This document shows, in pieces, positions 14,964 to 22,406 of a stretch of 22,406 nucleotides of DNA. Position 1 is the stretch's first letter. Every line of letters starts with the position of its first letter. Origin of the DNA: Syntrophorhabdaceae bacterium PtaU1.Bin034 (GTDB lineage Bacteria; Desulfobacterota_G; Syntrophorhabdia; Syntrophorhabdales; WCHB1-27); NCBI GenBank assembly GCA_002067405.1, contig MVRP01000056.1, positions 1-22,406 of the forward strand, written 5' to 3'. The notes under the pieces are model-generated. The model saw only the letters and a program-made list of their open reading frames with translations. It searched no databases and was not told where the DNA came from. A program made the position numbers and the translations under genes.

Positions 14964-16958
14964 ATGGAAATTGGGAGGGAGATTTTCTGGAACGTAGGCC
15001 AGTCTGCACGGTGGATCTCCTACGTTCTCATGGTGTTCACGATTGTTTTGCTCATATATGGCGTGAAGGTGCGCTACCGCATGTGGAAGATCGGCAAAAG
15101 CGCTCCTTTTTCCTTCACCAACCGGCTGGGCGAAAGAATAGCTTACTTTATTAAAAGCGGCATATTTCATAAGACGATTTTGAAGCCTCGCGAAGGCTAT
15201 CCGGGTCTGATGCACCTGCTTATTTTCTGGGGATTCCTGATCCTCATAATAGGAACAGGTCTTGTCGCTTTTGAAGATGACTTCTTTAAACCGCTCTTCG
15301 GCATCACGTATCTTCACGGCAGCTTTTACCTCTGGTTCTCCTTCTTCCTTGATCTCGCCGGTCTGGCAGCCATAGTCGGCATTGTAATGGCACTGATACG
15401 GAGATACGGGAGCAAGCCTGAACGCCTTGACAACAAGAAGGATGATGCGATTGCGCTCTTGTGGATACTGGTAGTGCTGGTAAGCGGTTTCCTCGTTGAG
15501 GCTGCCAGAATAGCAGGCACCGATATGCCGGAGTTTGAAAAAGTGAGCTTTGTGGGTTGGGTCGCCGCATCCCTCTTCTCAAAAGACGGCGCGCCGACTG
15601 CTCACGCAGTCCTGTACTACGCCCACATGGTTCTGTCCTTCGGCCTCATCGCCTACGTTGTTTACTCGACGAGGCTTCTTCATATACTCACCTCCTCCCT
15701 CAATATGATGTTTAGGGGCGTTGAAGAATCACCTCGGGGAGCCATTGCTCCGATCGAGGATTTCGAGAACGCCGAGGAGTTCGGTGTCAACAATATCGAG
15801 AATTTTACCTGGAGACAAATCTTCGACCTCGATGCCTGTACCCGTTGCGGAAGATGTCAGGACAGGTGTCCTGCTCACCTGAGCCAGAAACCGCTTTCGC
15901 CAAAGAAGCTGGTCCAGGACCTCAAGGGAGAATGGCTGCGGACTGCGCAGGGAATCAAGAATGAAGAAGGCCTGCTCGACACCGTAGTATCCGAAGACAC
16001 GGTGTGGTCCTGTACTGCATGCCTCTCCTGCCAAGTCAATTGCCCTATCTCGATCCCGACATTTGACAAGACTCTCGAATTGAGACGTTATCTCATCATG
16101 ACCCTCAGCAAGGTGAATCCTGAACTGAAGCTCCTTTACAAGAACCTGCAGACACGGTTTGATCCGTACGGAATGGGTAAGGGGCAAAGGCTGGAATGGA
16201 CCGAAGGCCTGAACGTCAAGAAAGCCACGGAAGAGGAGGTTGACGTACTCTATTGGGTTGGCTGTGTGGCCTCTCTCGATGATCGGAACAGAAAGGTCGC
16301 CAAGTCGGTAGCGGCAATCCTGAACAAAGCGGGAGTCAACTTCGGCATTCTGGGCCCGGATGAAAAATGCTGCGGCGATCCGCTCCGCAGGACCGGGAAC
16401 GAATACCAGTATCAGGAAGTCGCAGAAGGCAACGTGGAGTTGCTCAAGGAACTCGGTATCAAGAAGGTAGTCACCGCATGCCCCCACTGCTACAATACGC
16501 TCAAAAACGATTACGCGCAGCTTGGAGCTACTTTTGACGTTTACCATCACACCGAATTCATCGCTATGCTGGCGAGAGAAGGCAAAATCTCCTGGAACCC
16601 TGCGCTTGAAGGTATCACCACGTATCACGACCCGTGCTATCTTGGTAGGGTCAATCAGGTATTCGATCCGCCTCGCGAACTGGTGGGCAAGGTGAAGAAA
16701 GACCAGTTTGTCGAACTACCCAGAAACAGGGACGAAGGGTTCTGCTGTGGTGGTGGCGGTGGCAAGATCTGGATGGAAGAACATCACGGCAGGATATGTC
16801 ACCTGAGAATGGATGACGCGATAAGCGTATCGGCAAACAACGTCATCACTGCCTGCCCCTACTGCCTTATCATGATGGAAGACGCGATCAAGGATAAGGA
16901 AAAGTCCGAAACCACGAAAGCAATGGACATCGCGGAGGCTATTGCCAAAGGCCTCTGA
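14964..16958 (+). CDS. Membrane heterodisulfide-reductase-like Fe-S oxidoreductase (EMO/HdrDE type)
   Basis: 664 residues. The N-terminal half is a NarI-like heme-b membrane domain: helices near 17-35, 83-103, 120-146, 162-182 and 214-242, with possible heme His at 84, 118, 214 and 221. It is followed by two [4Fe-4S] sites, Cys 292/295/298/302 and 350/353/356/360, then two CCG domains: C434, C469-C470-G471, C506, C509 and C558, C594-C595-G596, C631, C634. This exact layout is that of the membrane oxidoreductases proposed to pass electrons from EtfAB to menaquinone in fatty- and aromatic-acid degraders. It would re-oxidise the electron carrier of the acyl-CoA dehydrogenase at 5334. Strong start with AGGAGGA. 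No EtfAB gene is in this window, so the partner assignment is family-based inference. Confidence 0.9.
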   Translation: MEIGREIFWNVGQSARWISYVLMVFTIVLLIYGVKVRYRMWKIGKSAPFSFTNRLGERIAYFIKSGIFHKTILKPREGYPGLMHLLIFWGFLILIIGTGLVAFEDDFFKPLFGITYLHGSFYLWFSFFLDLAGLAAIVGIVMALIRRYGSKPERLDNKKDDAIALLWILVVLVSGFLVEAARIAGTDMPEFEKVSFVGWVAASLFSKDGAPTAHAVLYYAHMVLSFGLIAYVVYSTRLLHILTSSLNMMFRGVEESPRGAIAPIEDFENAEEFGVNNIENFTWRQIFDLDACTRCGRCQDRCPAHLSQKPLSPKKLVQDLKGEWLRTAQGIKNEEGLLDTVVSEDTVWSCTACLSCQVNCPISIPTFDKTLELRRYLIMTLSKVNPELKLLYKNLQTRFDPYGMGKGQRLEWTEGLNVKKATEEEVDVLYWVGCVASLDDRNRKVAKSVAAILNKAGVNFGILGPDEKCCGDPLRRTGNEYQYQEVAEGNVELLKELGIKKVVTACPHCYNTLKNDYAQLGATFDVYHHTEFIAMLAREGKISWNPALEGITTYHDPCYLGRVNQVFDPPRELVGKVKKDQFVELPRNRDEGFCCGGGGGKIWMEEHHGRICHLRMDDAISVSANNVITACPYCLIMMEDAIKDKEKSETTKAMDIAEAIAKGL

Positions 16959-16972
16959 GACCCAGAAGTTAC

Positions 16973-17013
16973 AAAATAAATAGGGGGATGGTTACCATCC
17001 CCCTATTTATTTT
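16973..17013. terminator. Bidirectional terminator, 19-bp perfect stem
   Basis: Arms 16973-16991 and 16995-17013 are perfectly complementary, with a TTA loop. A GGGGGATGG core is flanked by A-rich and T-rich arms, so each strand ends in a T-tract. It lies between the convergent oxidoreductase and ferredoxin genes and serves both. Confidence 0.93.
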
Positions 17014-17029
17014 TTTCTTTTCTCAGCTT

Positions 17030-17203
17030 TTATTCTTCCAGTTTAATGGCTTCAAGTGGGCACTCTTCCGTACATGCCCCACATTCCGTACACTGCTCAG
17101 GATCAACCTTTGCTACATCTTCAACGGTGATTGCATCCGCCGGGCATATTTCCGCGCACGCGCCACACGCTGTGCAGGTTTCTTCGTCTACTTTTGCAGG
17201 CAT
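17030..17203 (-). CDS. 2x[4Fe-4S] ferredoxin
   Basis: 57 residues, bacterial (clostridial-type) ferredoxin. Two CxxCxxCxxxCP motifs: [14 protein letters not shown] (Cys 10, 13, 16, 20) and [14 protein letters not shown] (Cys 38, 41, 44, 48). It is a soluble low-potential one-electron carrier for enzymes such as oxidoreductases or hydrogenases. I placed the start at ATG 17201-17203, just after AAAGGAGG; an open frame extends 17 codons further with no ribosome site. Monocistronic and convergent with the membrane oxidoreductase. Confidence 0.95.
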   Translation of the reverse strand: MPAKVDEETCTACGACAEICPADAITVEDVAKVDPEQCTECGACTEECPLEAIKLEE

Positions 17204-17251
17204 TATCACGACCTCCTTTCTTTTCTTTTTGGTGGATATTCGATGAATATA

Positions 17252-17281
17252 CATATGGCAAGATCATGGGCAGAATGTCAA
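17252..17281 (-). promoter_or_regulatory. Candidate ferredoxin promoter
   Basis: Minus strand TTGACA (17276-17281), 18-bp spacer, CATATG (17252-17257). The start would lie near 17245, a leader of about 42 nt to the ferredoxin ATG. The -10 matches only in part. Confidence 0.35.
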
Positions 17282-17512
17282 TAGAAAAATTATTGGAGTT
17301 TTCTGAGTTTGTGTCACCCGCATTCTTCATTCTTCCCGGAAACTGAAGGATAGCTGGAATTCGGGCTTTTTGGCAGAGCACCCTTACGACAAGACAACAT
17401 ATTCTTCATGCTGCAAAAAGGGTGAGGTTTTAATGTTGAGTAACATAGAAAGATTATCCTCAGTGAAGTCAATATGTTGGCTCGTAGGTAAAAATGGAAC
17501 GGCAAAAAATCC

Positions 17513-17542
17513 TTGACAGCCTTTCGTCTCTTTTGGTAAAAA
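17513..17542 (+). promoter_or_regulatory. Candidate NlpC/P60 gene promoter
   Basis: TTGACA (17513-17518), 18-bp spacer, TAAAAA (17537-17542). Start near 17549 gives a very short leader that still contains GGAGG before ATG 17563. Confidence 0.35.
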
Positions 17543-17562
17543 GTCCAATTGACGGAGGATTC

Positions 17563-18546
17563 ATGGGGAAATCTTTGAAGGCTGTCGGACTTTTTTGTGC
17601 CATTCTGCTCTTCCTGTTCACGCAGGCTCATGCGGTACCTGCAAGCCACGGGGATAGGTCTGGGGAAGCACCAAAGAAAGCATCAAAGAAACATCGCGTA
17701 TCTGCCGAAAAGAGGAAGGTCTCGAGCAAACTCAGCAGGACGGGCACGAAGTCCAACCAGAAGCTCGTAGCTGACCAGGAAATCACAAAGACGAGGAGCA
17801 GCAAGGCTCGGCGGCATGCGACAAGGCTCGCAAAGAAATCGAGAGTTCCTGCAATTGAAGAAGTAACGACCGAAAAAAATGACACTAGCGAGTATATAGA
17901 ATACAGGGTAAGACGGGGCGACACGCTGGACAAACTGGCAAAGAGGTTTAATATTGATAAAGAAGAGATCGTCGATCTCAATAACTTCAAGAAGAAACGG
18001 TTGTCTCCCGGCATGATGGTTTTCATACCGAAAGAAGAAGAGAATACGGACGAGGCCCCTGTGGTGCTCAATGATCGTCCGTCAAAGCCCTGGAGGAACG
18101 AGGAAGAGCGCGGCATACTTGTCAAGGTGGCGAAAAGCTTCGCCGGAGCACCGTATCGCTACGGTGGCGAAAGCGTCAGAGGCCTCGATTGCTCTGCCTT
18201 CGTAAAAAAGATGTACGAGATCTTTGAGGTCCAGTTGCCTCGGAGCGCGAGAGAACAGTATTATGCCGGCCCCAGAATAGACAAGGAAGACCTCACCACG
18301 GGCGATCTTGTTTTCTTTAAGACAAAACGATTCGTGAACTACCCCACGCATGTGGGAATTTACATTGGCGACGATAAATTCATTCACGCCTCTTCTCTTC
18401 TCAAGAGGGGGGTCAAGGTGGACTGCCTCTCAGACGGCTATTTTACCCGGACTTATATGGGGGCCATCAGAGTAAAGGAGCCTCCTTCGGCTGAAAGAAA
18501 GACTGAAACGGACCCGAACCAGCACAAAGCTCCAAGCAATACCTGA
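17563..18546 (+). CDS. Exported LysM-NlpC/P60 peptidoglycan endopeptidase
   Basis: 327 residues. A signal peptide (1-24, hydrophobic core GLFCAILLFLF, AHA cleavage site) is followed by a long Lys/Arg/Ser-rich linker (about 30-95), a LysM domain (113-156, YRVRRGDTLDKLAKRFNI ... LSPGMMVFIP) and an NlpC/P60 domain (about 185-303). Catalytic Cys210 is in LDCSAF, His263 in THVGIYIG, and the third residue is probably His275. Such enzymes cut stem peptides of peptidoglycan in the periplasm. The start is ATG 17563, with GGAGG just upstream and a signal peptide beginning there; a longer open frame upstream adds 23 codons without a signal. Cleavage specificity is not deducible. The stop TGA is followed, in the same frame, by the next gene. 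Confidence 0.9.
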   Translation: MGKSLKAVGLFCAILLFLFTQAHAVPASHGDRSGEAPKKASKKHRVSAEKRKVSSKLSRTGTKSNQKLVADQEITKTRSSKARRHATRLAKKSRVPAIEEVTTEKNDTSEYIEYRVRRGDTLDKLAKRFNIDKEEIVDLNNFKKKRLSPGMMVFIPKEEENTDEAPVVLNDRPSKPWRNEEERGILVKVAKSFAGAPYRYGGESVRGLDCSAFVKKMYEIFEVQLPRSAREQYYAGPRIDKEDLTTGDLVFFKTKRFVNYPTHVGIYIGDDKFIHASSLLKRGVKVDCLSDGYFTRTYMGAIRVKEPPSAERKTETDPNQHKAPSNT

Positions 18547-18549
18547 TAT

Positions 18550-19752
18550 TTGAAAAAAACTGCAGTACCGTTAATCGTTTTCGCCCTTCTGGTCCAATTG
18601 CTCGGATACTACTCACTTGTAAAGAAGATCGAGCCATTTATGTATCAGTTTTACATAATCGTGTGGTGGTCCTTCATAATCCTCCTTGATGCCTCTTTGG
18701 CTTTGAAAACAAAACGTTTTCTCATTCTTAACAAGCATCTTGGCTTTCTCGTGATCGTCTCGGTTGCTTTCTGGTGCCTCTTCGAGCTTGTTAACCTGAG
18801 ACTACAGAACTGGTTCTATATCAATGTCCCCTATCGGGCCAATTTTCGGGTAGCAGGATATATTTTGGCCTTCGGTACGGTAATTCCCGCAATCTATTTG
18901 GTAAAGGAGATCCTTTCCCATTTTATCCCCGATATAAAGGTCAAACCCATAAACCTGTCCCATTATCCCGCGTACGTAATACCCCTCGGCATTGTGTGTC
19001 TGGTCCTTTCCCTCATTTTTCCCACTTACTTCTTCTCTGTTGCGTGGGTATTCCTCGCCTTCATCGTCGACGGTTACAATTACCGGAAGGGATATCCCTC
19101 TTTTGGAAGGGATATAGAACGAGGCTCGCTGAAGCAGATAATCGCAGCCTCTCTTTCCGGTATGATCTGCGGCTTCCTCTGGGAGCTCTGGAATTACTGG
19201 TCGATAACCAAATGGGTCTACACCGTGCCCTATTTTGAGGACTTGAAGATCTTCGAAATGCCGCTCCTGGGATATCTCGGCTTTGCGTTCTTCGCCATTG
19301 AGACAATTGCCTTTACAAACTTACTGGATAGCAACCCTTTTGTCGCACGATCGCGTTGGAGCGTCTCGCTTTTCGCCCTGGCTTTCTCCCTCTTTTCCTT
19401 CTTCTTAATCGACCGCCACACTGTCTTTTCGTATGTGCCGACGATAAGCCGGTTACCTTTTTTGTCCCTCACCACGCAGAGAGAGCTTGAGAAAAAGCGC
19501 ATAAAAACAAGCTACACAATCGACCCGCGGATGCTGAGCCGGGAAGAAAGAGAAAGCCTTGCCCTCATGCAACTGAAGGGGCTCGGCCTCGAGAACTTCA
19601 TCAGGCTCAGGGAACAGGGTGTCCACACCGTTAAGGGGCTGTCCGAGCTTGATCTCCACCGGTTTTCTTCCATTATCGGTGAGGACAATCTCCGCCGGGT
19701 GCGCGTATACATGAAAGCCGCCAGGAGTCACTCGAGGATGCAGGAATCGTAA
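18550..19752 (+). CDS. Unrecognised polytopic membrane protein with internal repeat and HhH-like tail
   Basis: 400 residues, start TTG two codons after the NlpC/P60 stop and in the same frame; no clear ribosome site, so translation may be coupled. About eight to nine hydrophobic helices (near 4-24, 32-52, 62-84, 101-122, 138-157, 158-174, 196-216, 238-258, 268-287). Two motifs repeat: LFELVNLRLQNWFYINVPY (77-95) and LWELWNYWSITKWVYTVPY (210-228), sharing E-L-x-N, W-x-Y and V-P-Y, which suggests an ancient duplication. The tail (about 335-395, LKGLGLENFIRLREQGVHTVKGLSELDL) resembles a helix-hairpin-helix of the DUF4332/DisA type. I do not know the family. It is probably co-transcribed with the cell-wall hydrolase, so an envelope role is a guess. 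Confidence 0.75.
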   Translation: MKKTAVPLIVFALLVQLLGYYSLVKKIEPFMYQFYIIVWWSFIILLDASLALKTKRFLILNKHLGFLVIVSVAFWCLFELVNLRLQNWFYINVPYRANFRVAGYILAFGTVIPAIYLVKEILSHFIPDIKVKPINLSHYPAYVIPLGIVCLVLSLIFPTYFFSVAWVFLAFIVDGYNYRKGYPSFGRDIERGSLKQIIAASLSGMICGFLWELWNYWSITKWVYTVPYFEDLKIFEMPLLGYLGFAFFAIETIAFTNLLDSNPFVARSRWSVSLFALAFSLFSFFLIDRHTVFSYVPTISRLPFLSLTTQRELEKKRIKTSYTIDPRMLSREERESLALMQLKGLGLENFIRLREQGVHTVKGLSELDLHRFSSIIGEDNLRRVRVYMKAARSHSRMQES

Positions 19753-19822
19753 TTTCGGGACGTGACCCATCGCGGGGCCGTACGCTTATTGACATTTCAA
19801 CGGCCATATGATGGAATAACTG

Positions 19823-20290
19823 ATGCCTACCAAAAAGAAAATTAAAGAAGAGATCAAGAAACCTGACGTTCTTCTTACCGCCTTCGACCGGGTGACCTTC
19901 TGGTTAAAGGCAAACATGAGGACGTGTATAATCATCGCCACCATAGTGGTTCTGGCCGGATTAGCCGGATGGGGTTACGCAGTTTATCGGGCCAATAAGG
20001 ATGATAAGGTTCAGTACCTGCTGTCAGAGGGCATCAGAAGCTTCCAGGAGTATTCGATGGCAGGAAAAACAGAATCACTTGCAAAAGCCGAAACAACGCT
20101 GAAAGACGTTGTCAGAGACGGTTCAAGTGGTATAAGGGATGTTGCGAAGCTCTATCTCGCAAGGATCGCGGTTATAAAGGGCGCCAAAGAGGAGGCAAGA
20201 GGGCTCTATAATCAGATACTGAAGAACCCCTCCAATGATGTGGTCAAGAGGCTGTCCGAAACCGGCCTCCAGGAAATCGAGAAGAAATAG
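19823..20290 (+). CDS. YfgM-like membrane-anchored TPR protein
   Basis: 155 residues. A basic N-terminus, one transmembrane helix (about 34-54, CIIIATIVVLAGLAGWGYAVY) and a helical periplasmic part with repeat-like pairs (KAETTLKDVVRDGSSGIRDVAKLYLARIAVIKGAKEEARGLYNQIL). This is the layout of YfgM-type proteins (TPR_21), which in E. coli work near the SecYEG translocon and the periplasmic chaperone network. Here it is shorter than the about 206-residue E. coli protein. No strong ribosome site before ATG 19823. It lies 70 bp after the membrane protein and could belong to the same transcript. Confidence 0.65.
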   Translation: MPTKKKIKEEIKKPDVLLTAFDRVTFWLKANMRTCIIIATIVVLAGLAGWGYAVYRANKDDKVQYLLSEGIRSFQEYSMAGKTESLAKAETTLKDVVRDGSSGIRDVAKLYLARIAVIKGAKEEARGLYNQILKNPSNDVVKRLSETGLQEIEKK

Positions 20291-20352
20291 CAAGCGGCGC
20301 AAGAACGGCAGAAAAGGCAACGCCCGTCTGCTTCTGATTTTTGAAAAAAAAG

Positions 20353-20387
20353 AATGGGGCCGCCCATATCGTATTGGCGGCCCCATT
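20353..20387 (-). terminator. Terminator of the chemotaxis gene
   Basis: Arms 20353-20364 (AATGGGGCCGCC) and 20376-20387 are a perfect 12-bp stem with an 11-nt loop. Read on the minus strand, it is followed by CTTTTTTTTC. It lies 20 bp past the methyl-accepting protein stop. On the plus strand no T-run follows, although it may slow transcription from the YfgM-like gene. Confidence 0.88.
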
Positions 20388-20407
20388 GTCTATCCCACCG
20401 ACTCTTT

Positions 20408-22030
20408 TCAAACCTTGAAACCTGTCACGACCTCTTCCAGATTCGTTGATAGCTGCGCCAGTTCCCGTGAAGCCTGTGCGACGTGATCGCAGCTGGCCGA
20501 AGTCTCCTTGGATACAGACGCAATACTTTCTATATCCCGATTGATCTCGTCCGAGGTAGCAGCCATCTCTTCTGTTGCCGAGGCTATCTGCTGCACCATG
20601 AGATGGAGTTGGTCCACACTTGCCACGATATTGCGCAGAACATCACCTGCCTGGACAGACAGATCAACACCCGATTTCACTTCCTTGGTAATGCTCTCCA
20701 TCGACAGGACGGCCCTCCCGACCTCGTCCTGGATCGACTTTATCATCCCTCCTATTTCCGAAGTCGAACTACCTGTTCTTTCAGCAAGCTTTCGTACTTC
20801 ATCGGCAACAACGGCAAATCCTCTTCCGGCATCGCCTGCCCGGGCAGCTTCAATTGCGGCATTCAGAGCGAGAAGATTCGTCTGATCTGCTATTTCGTTA
20901 ATTACATTGATGATCGCTCCAATTTGTTTTGAGCGCTCACCAAGCAGCTTTATGAGTTGTCCCGACTCGTCGATTGTCTTCGCTATAGCCTTCACCTTTT
21001 CAACCGATCTGTCCACCACCACTTCCCCATCTTTGGCGAGTTTGGCAGTATCTGTGGCAGAGAGCTCAATGCTTGACGTATTCTTTGCGATATCCACTAC
21101 CGTCTGGGACATTTCTTCCGATGCACTAGCAACCTGTGACGCCCTGCCCGCCTGCTCGCCCGCGCCCCTCGACATCAGCTCGGAACTTGAATTCAGCTGT
21201 TGGCTGGACGACGCCATATTCTGCGCCACCATTTTGACCTGGCCGATGATGGTTTGAAGCCTCTCCACCATATTCTTCATTGCCCTAAGAAGCTGCGATG
21301 TCTCGTCCGTCCCCGTCACCTCCATGCGAACCGTTAAATCACCGCCAGCAATCCTCTTTGCAATAGTCACCCCTTCTTCCAAGGGCTTGGTAATGCTCCT
21401 TAAAAGGAAGGATGCCAGGAATAATGCAAAAGCAAATACTGCAGCCCCGATTATCAAAAGGAAATAACGGGCCCGGACGTAAGTGCCCCGGGCTTCCTTT
21501 GCAGCAACGTCAGTACGTTCCTGTTGAAATTTCACAAGTTCGTCGCAAGACTCGGACAGCATGTTCGTTATTTGCATGCTTCCGGTGAGCATGAGCGTAG
21601 CACTGTTGATATTGCCTGCAGCAACTGACTCAAGCACCTTGTCGTTTGCATTTTGCGCGATGGCAAAGTTCTCCTTGATCGCGTTCATCATCTCCTTGCC
21701 TTTGGGAGAATTCTCTATTTTCGCAAGTTTATCAAAAGAATCCTGAAATGCCGCCCGCGCATCGGTCATCTTCTTCTGTTCTTCTCTTGTGGTCGTTTCA
21801 TCATGAACCATAAGGATGGTCATAAGGCCTTTGTCAATCGTAGCCGTCGCGTTCTTCATTTTGTTGGCAAGAAAGATCTTCGCGTTGTTTACCTTGATGA
21901 TCTGTTCGAGCCTGCTGTTTATTCCACTGAGACTAAATATGCCTGTTATCGTCAGCAATACCATGAAAGCGATAATAAGTCCTAATCCTCCCCTCAGCCT
22001 TGTACTGATGTTGAGTTTCGCTACATTCAT
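20408..22030 (-). CDS. Methyl-accepting chemotaxis protein
   Basis: 540 residues. TM1 (15-36), a periplasmic four-helix-bundle sensor (about 37-188, Tar/4HB_MCP-like), TM2 (189-210), HAMP (about 210-263) and a long signalling coiled coil. The hairpin tip is typical ([43 protein letters not shown], about 376-418), where CheA and CheW dock. No C-terminal NWETF-like CheR pentapeptide is seen; it ends VVTGFKV. The ligand is unknown. ATG start with AAGGA upstream. Its promoter region carries a perfect FliA -10 box, so it is probably expressed with the flagellar regulon. Confidence 0.95.
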   Translation of the reverse strand: MNVAKLNISTRLRGGLGLIIAFMVLLTITGIFSLSGINSRLEQIIKVNNAKIFLANKMKNATATIDKGLMTILMVHDETTTREEQKKMTDARAAFQDSFDKLAKIENSPKGKEMMNAIKENFAIAQNANDKVLESVAAGNINSATLMLTGSMQITNMLSESCDELVKFQQERTDVAAKEARGTYVRARYFLLIIGAAVFAFALFLASFLLRSITKPLEEGVTIAKRIAGGDLTVRMEVTGTDETSQLLRAMKNMVERLQTIIGQVKMVAQNMASSSQQLNSSSELMSRGAGEQAGRASQVASASEEMSQTVVDIAKNTSSIELSATDTAKLAKDGEVVVDRSVEKVKAIAKTIDESGQLIKLLGERSKQIGAIINVINEIADQTNLLALNAAIEAARAGDAGRGFAVVADEVRKLAERTGSSTSEIGGMIKSIQDEVGRAVLSMESITKEVKSGVDLSVQAGDVLRNIVASVDQLHLMVQQIASATEEMAATSDEINRDIESIASVSKETSASCDHVAQASRELAQLSTNLEEVVTGFKV

Positions 22031-22228
22031 ATTCCTTCCCCCTCAGTAGTCGATGTGTCGTTCTCTCCACATTTGTTACCTTCTTTCTACGTGACTATTA
22101 TCGGCAAACTGTCGGAATTATTAAATGGGCCCGTGATTTTGTTTGAACGGGTCAGGGATCAAGCGCGATAGATAGCAAAATAGAGCGCGTTCTTGTGGGC
22201 CGGTTCAGTTATTCTCGTGACGGGCTTT
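22031..22228. other. 198-bp gap upstream of the chemotaxis gene
   Basis: Contains the FliA-type promoter (listed). No other gene or hairpin was seen here; the last part (22125-22228) is unassigned. Confidence 0.4.
22098..22124 (-). promoter_or_regulatory. FliA (sigma-28) promoter of the chemotaxis gene
   Basis: Minus strand GCCGATAA (22098-22105), an exact match to the sigma-28 -10 consensus. TTAA (22121-22124) lies 15 bp upstream, three of four bases of the TAAA -35 core. The start would be near 22090, about 60 nt before the gene's ATG. Confidence 0.75.
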
Positions 22229-22406
22229 TTATGGAGAGAGTTCGGACGTGGACCTCGGAAGTTCCGATTTATCCCGGGTTTTTATAAAAGAGACGGTAAA
22301 GGTAGTACCGCCCGATTCAAAGCAATCGTGAGGCACTCGTGCGTGGTCACAAAGGGAGATGCCACCCGGACAGGTATCCATGTCACCGGGGAGATAACGG
22401 CAGCGC
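22229..22406 (-). CDS. Possible C-terminal end of a histidine-kinase-like protein (partial)
   Basis: A minus-strand open frame enters from the right edge and ends at TAA 22229-22231 after 58 visible codons. The segment GGISLCDHARVPHDCFESGGTTFTVSFI resembles the G-rich last block of GHKL ATPases (GG ... GTTFTVxLP), though the loop between is longer than usual. It is followed by a short polar tail. Other frames are also open for a while here, so it may be chance. Coding is uncertain. Confidence 0.3.
   Translation of the reverse strand, partial: RCRYLPGDMDTCPGGISLCDHARVPHDCFESGGTTFTVSFIKTRDKSELPRSTSELSP

Larger units (their letters stand above)
17204..17562. other. 359-bp divergent gap, ferredoxin / NlpC-P60
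   Basis: No gene seen. It carries a candidate ferredoxin promoter (17252-17281) and a candidate hydrolase promoter (17513-17542). CACCCTT (17379-17385) and AAGGGTG (17418-17424) are inverted 7-mers with a 32-nt loop, too weak to call. I looked for a c-di-AMP-type (ydaO) leader, which often precedes NlpC/P60 genes, and saw no convincing match. Confidence 0.4.

Noticed and set aside
15729..16628. 299-codon minus-strand open frame opposite the Fe-S oxidoreductase
   Set aside because: It is antisense to a gene with all its Cys motifs intact; this is a codon-bias shadow.
17300..17510. c-di-AMP (ydaO) or c-di-GMP riboswitch before the NlpC/P60 gene
   Set aside because: The conserved paired elements could not be recognised, and the candidate promoter lies downstream of this stretch.
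19753..19822. TTGACA at about 19789 as promoter of the YfgM-like gene
   Set aside because: No -10 hexamer lies at 16-18 bp spacing.

Overview
The window looks like a chromosome segment of an anaerobic, probably syntrophic or respiratory, Gram-negative bacterium. Signs of this are LPS-export permeases (lptF, lptG), many [4Fe-4S] proteins, a CooT-type nickel protein, a membrane heterodisulfide-reductase-like Fe-S oxidoreductase of the kind that links electron-transfer flavoprotein to quinone, and an acyl-CoA degradation cluster. GC content is moderate and most starts have strong Shine-Dalgarno sites. A Desulfobacterota/Syntrophorhabdus-like host would fit, but that is inference from gene content only.

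Left part (1-7545, all on the minus strand) is a catabolic unit. In transcription order it holds a TetR regulator, acyl-CoA dehydrogenase, acyl-CoA ligase, a short-chain dehydrogenase interrupted by one in-frame TGA, a ferredoxin-nitroreductase fusion, a thiolase, and the N-terminus of an exported protein that resembles SphA / phenol-MetA outer-membrane proteins and runs off the left edge. Three copies of the 15-bp near-palindrome AACCGGCCAGCCGGT lie upstream of the TetR gene and upstream of the acyl-CoA dehydrogenase gene, and are the probable TetR operators. Together the genes suggest uptake, CoA activation, dehydrogenation, beta-oxidation-like oxidation and thiolysis of an unidentified organic acid.

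Middle part (7545-14847) starts with a possible decayed gene end that converges on fabH at a 23-bp perfect hairpin. Then come fabH, a small CooT-family gene, a flippase-like membrane protein, and a plus-strand run of lptF-lptG-[200 bp with a strong potential hairpin]-DnaQ-like exonuclease-alpha/beta hydrolase. A minus-strand MscS-like membrane protein closes this part.

Right part (14848-22406) holds the membrane Fe-S oxidoreductase, which shares a perfect 19-bp bidirectional terminator with a convergent 2x[4Fe-4S] ferredoxin. After it come a LysM-NlpC/P60 cell-wall hydrolase, an unrecognised polytopic protein with an internal repeat and a helix-hairpin-helix-like tail, and a YfgM-like membrane-anchored protein. 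The last complete gene is a methyl-accepting chemotaxis protein with a perfect FliA-type -10 box. A possible truncated gene end occupies the right edge.

Nothing in the window is clearly a transposon, CRISPR array, tRNA or rRNA. The points most worth a second look are the TGA inside the dehydrogenase, the Asp in place of the catalytic Glu of the acyl-CoA dehydrogenase, the triple operator, the duplicated-motif membrane protein, and the structured 200-bp gap after lptG.
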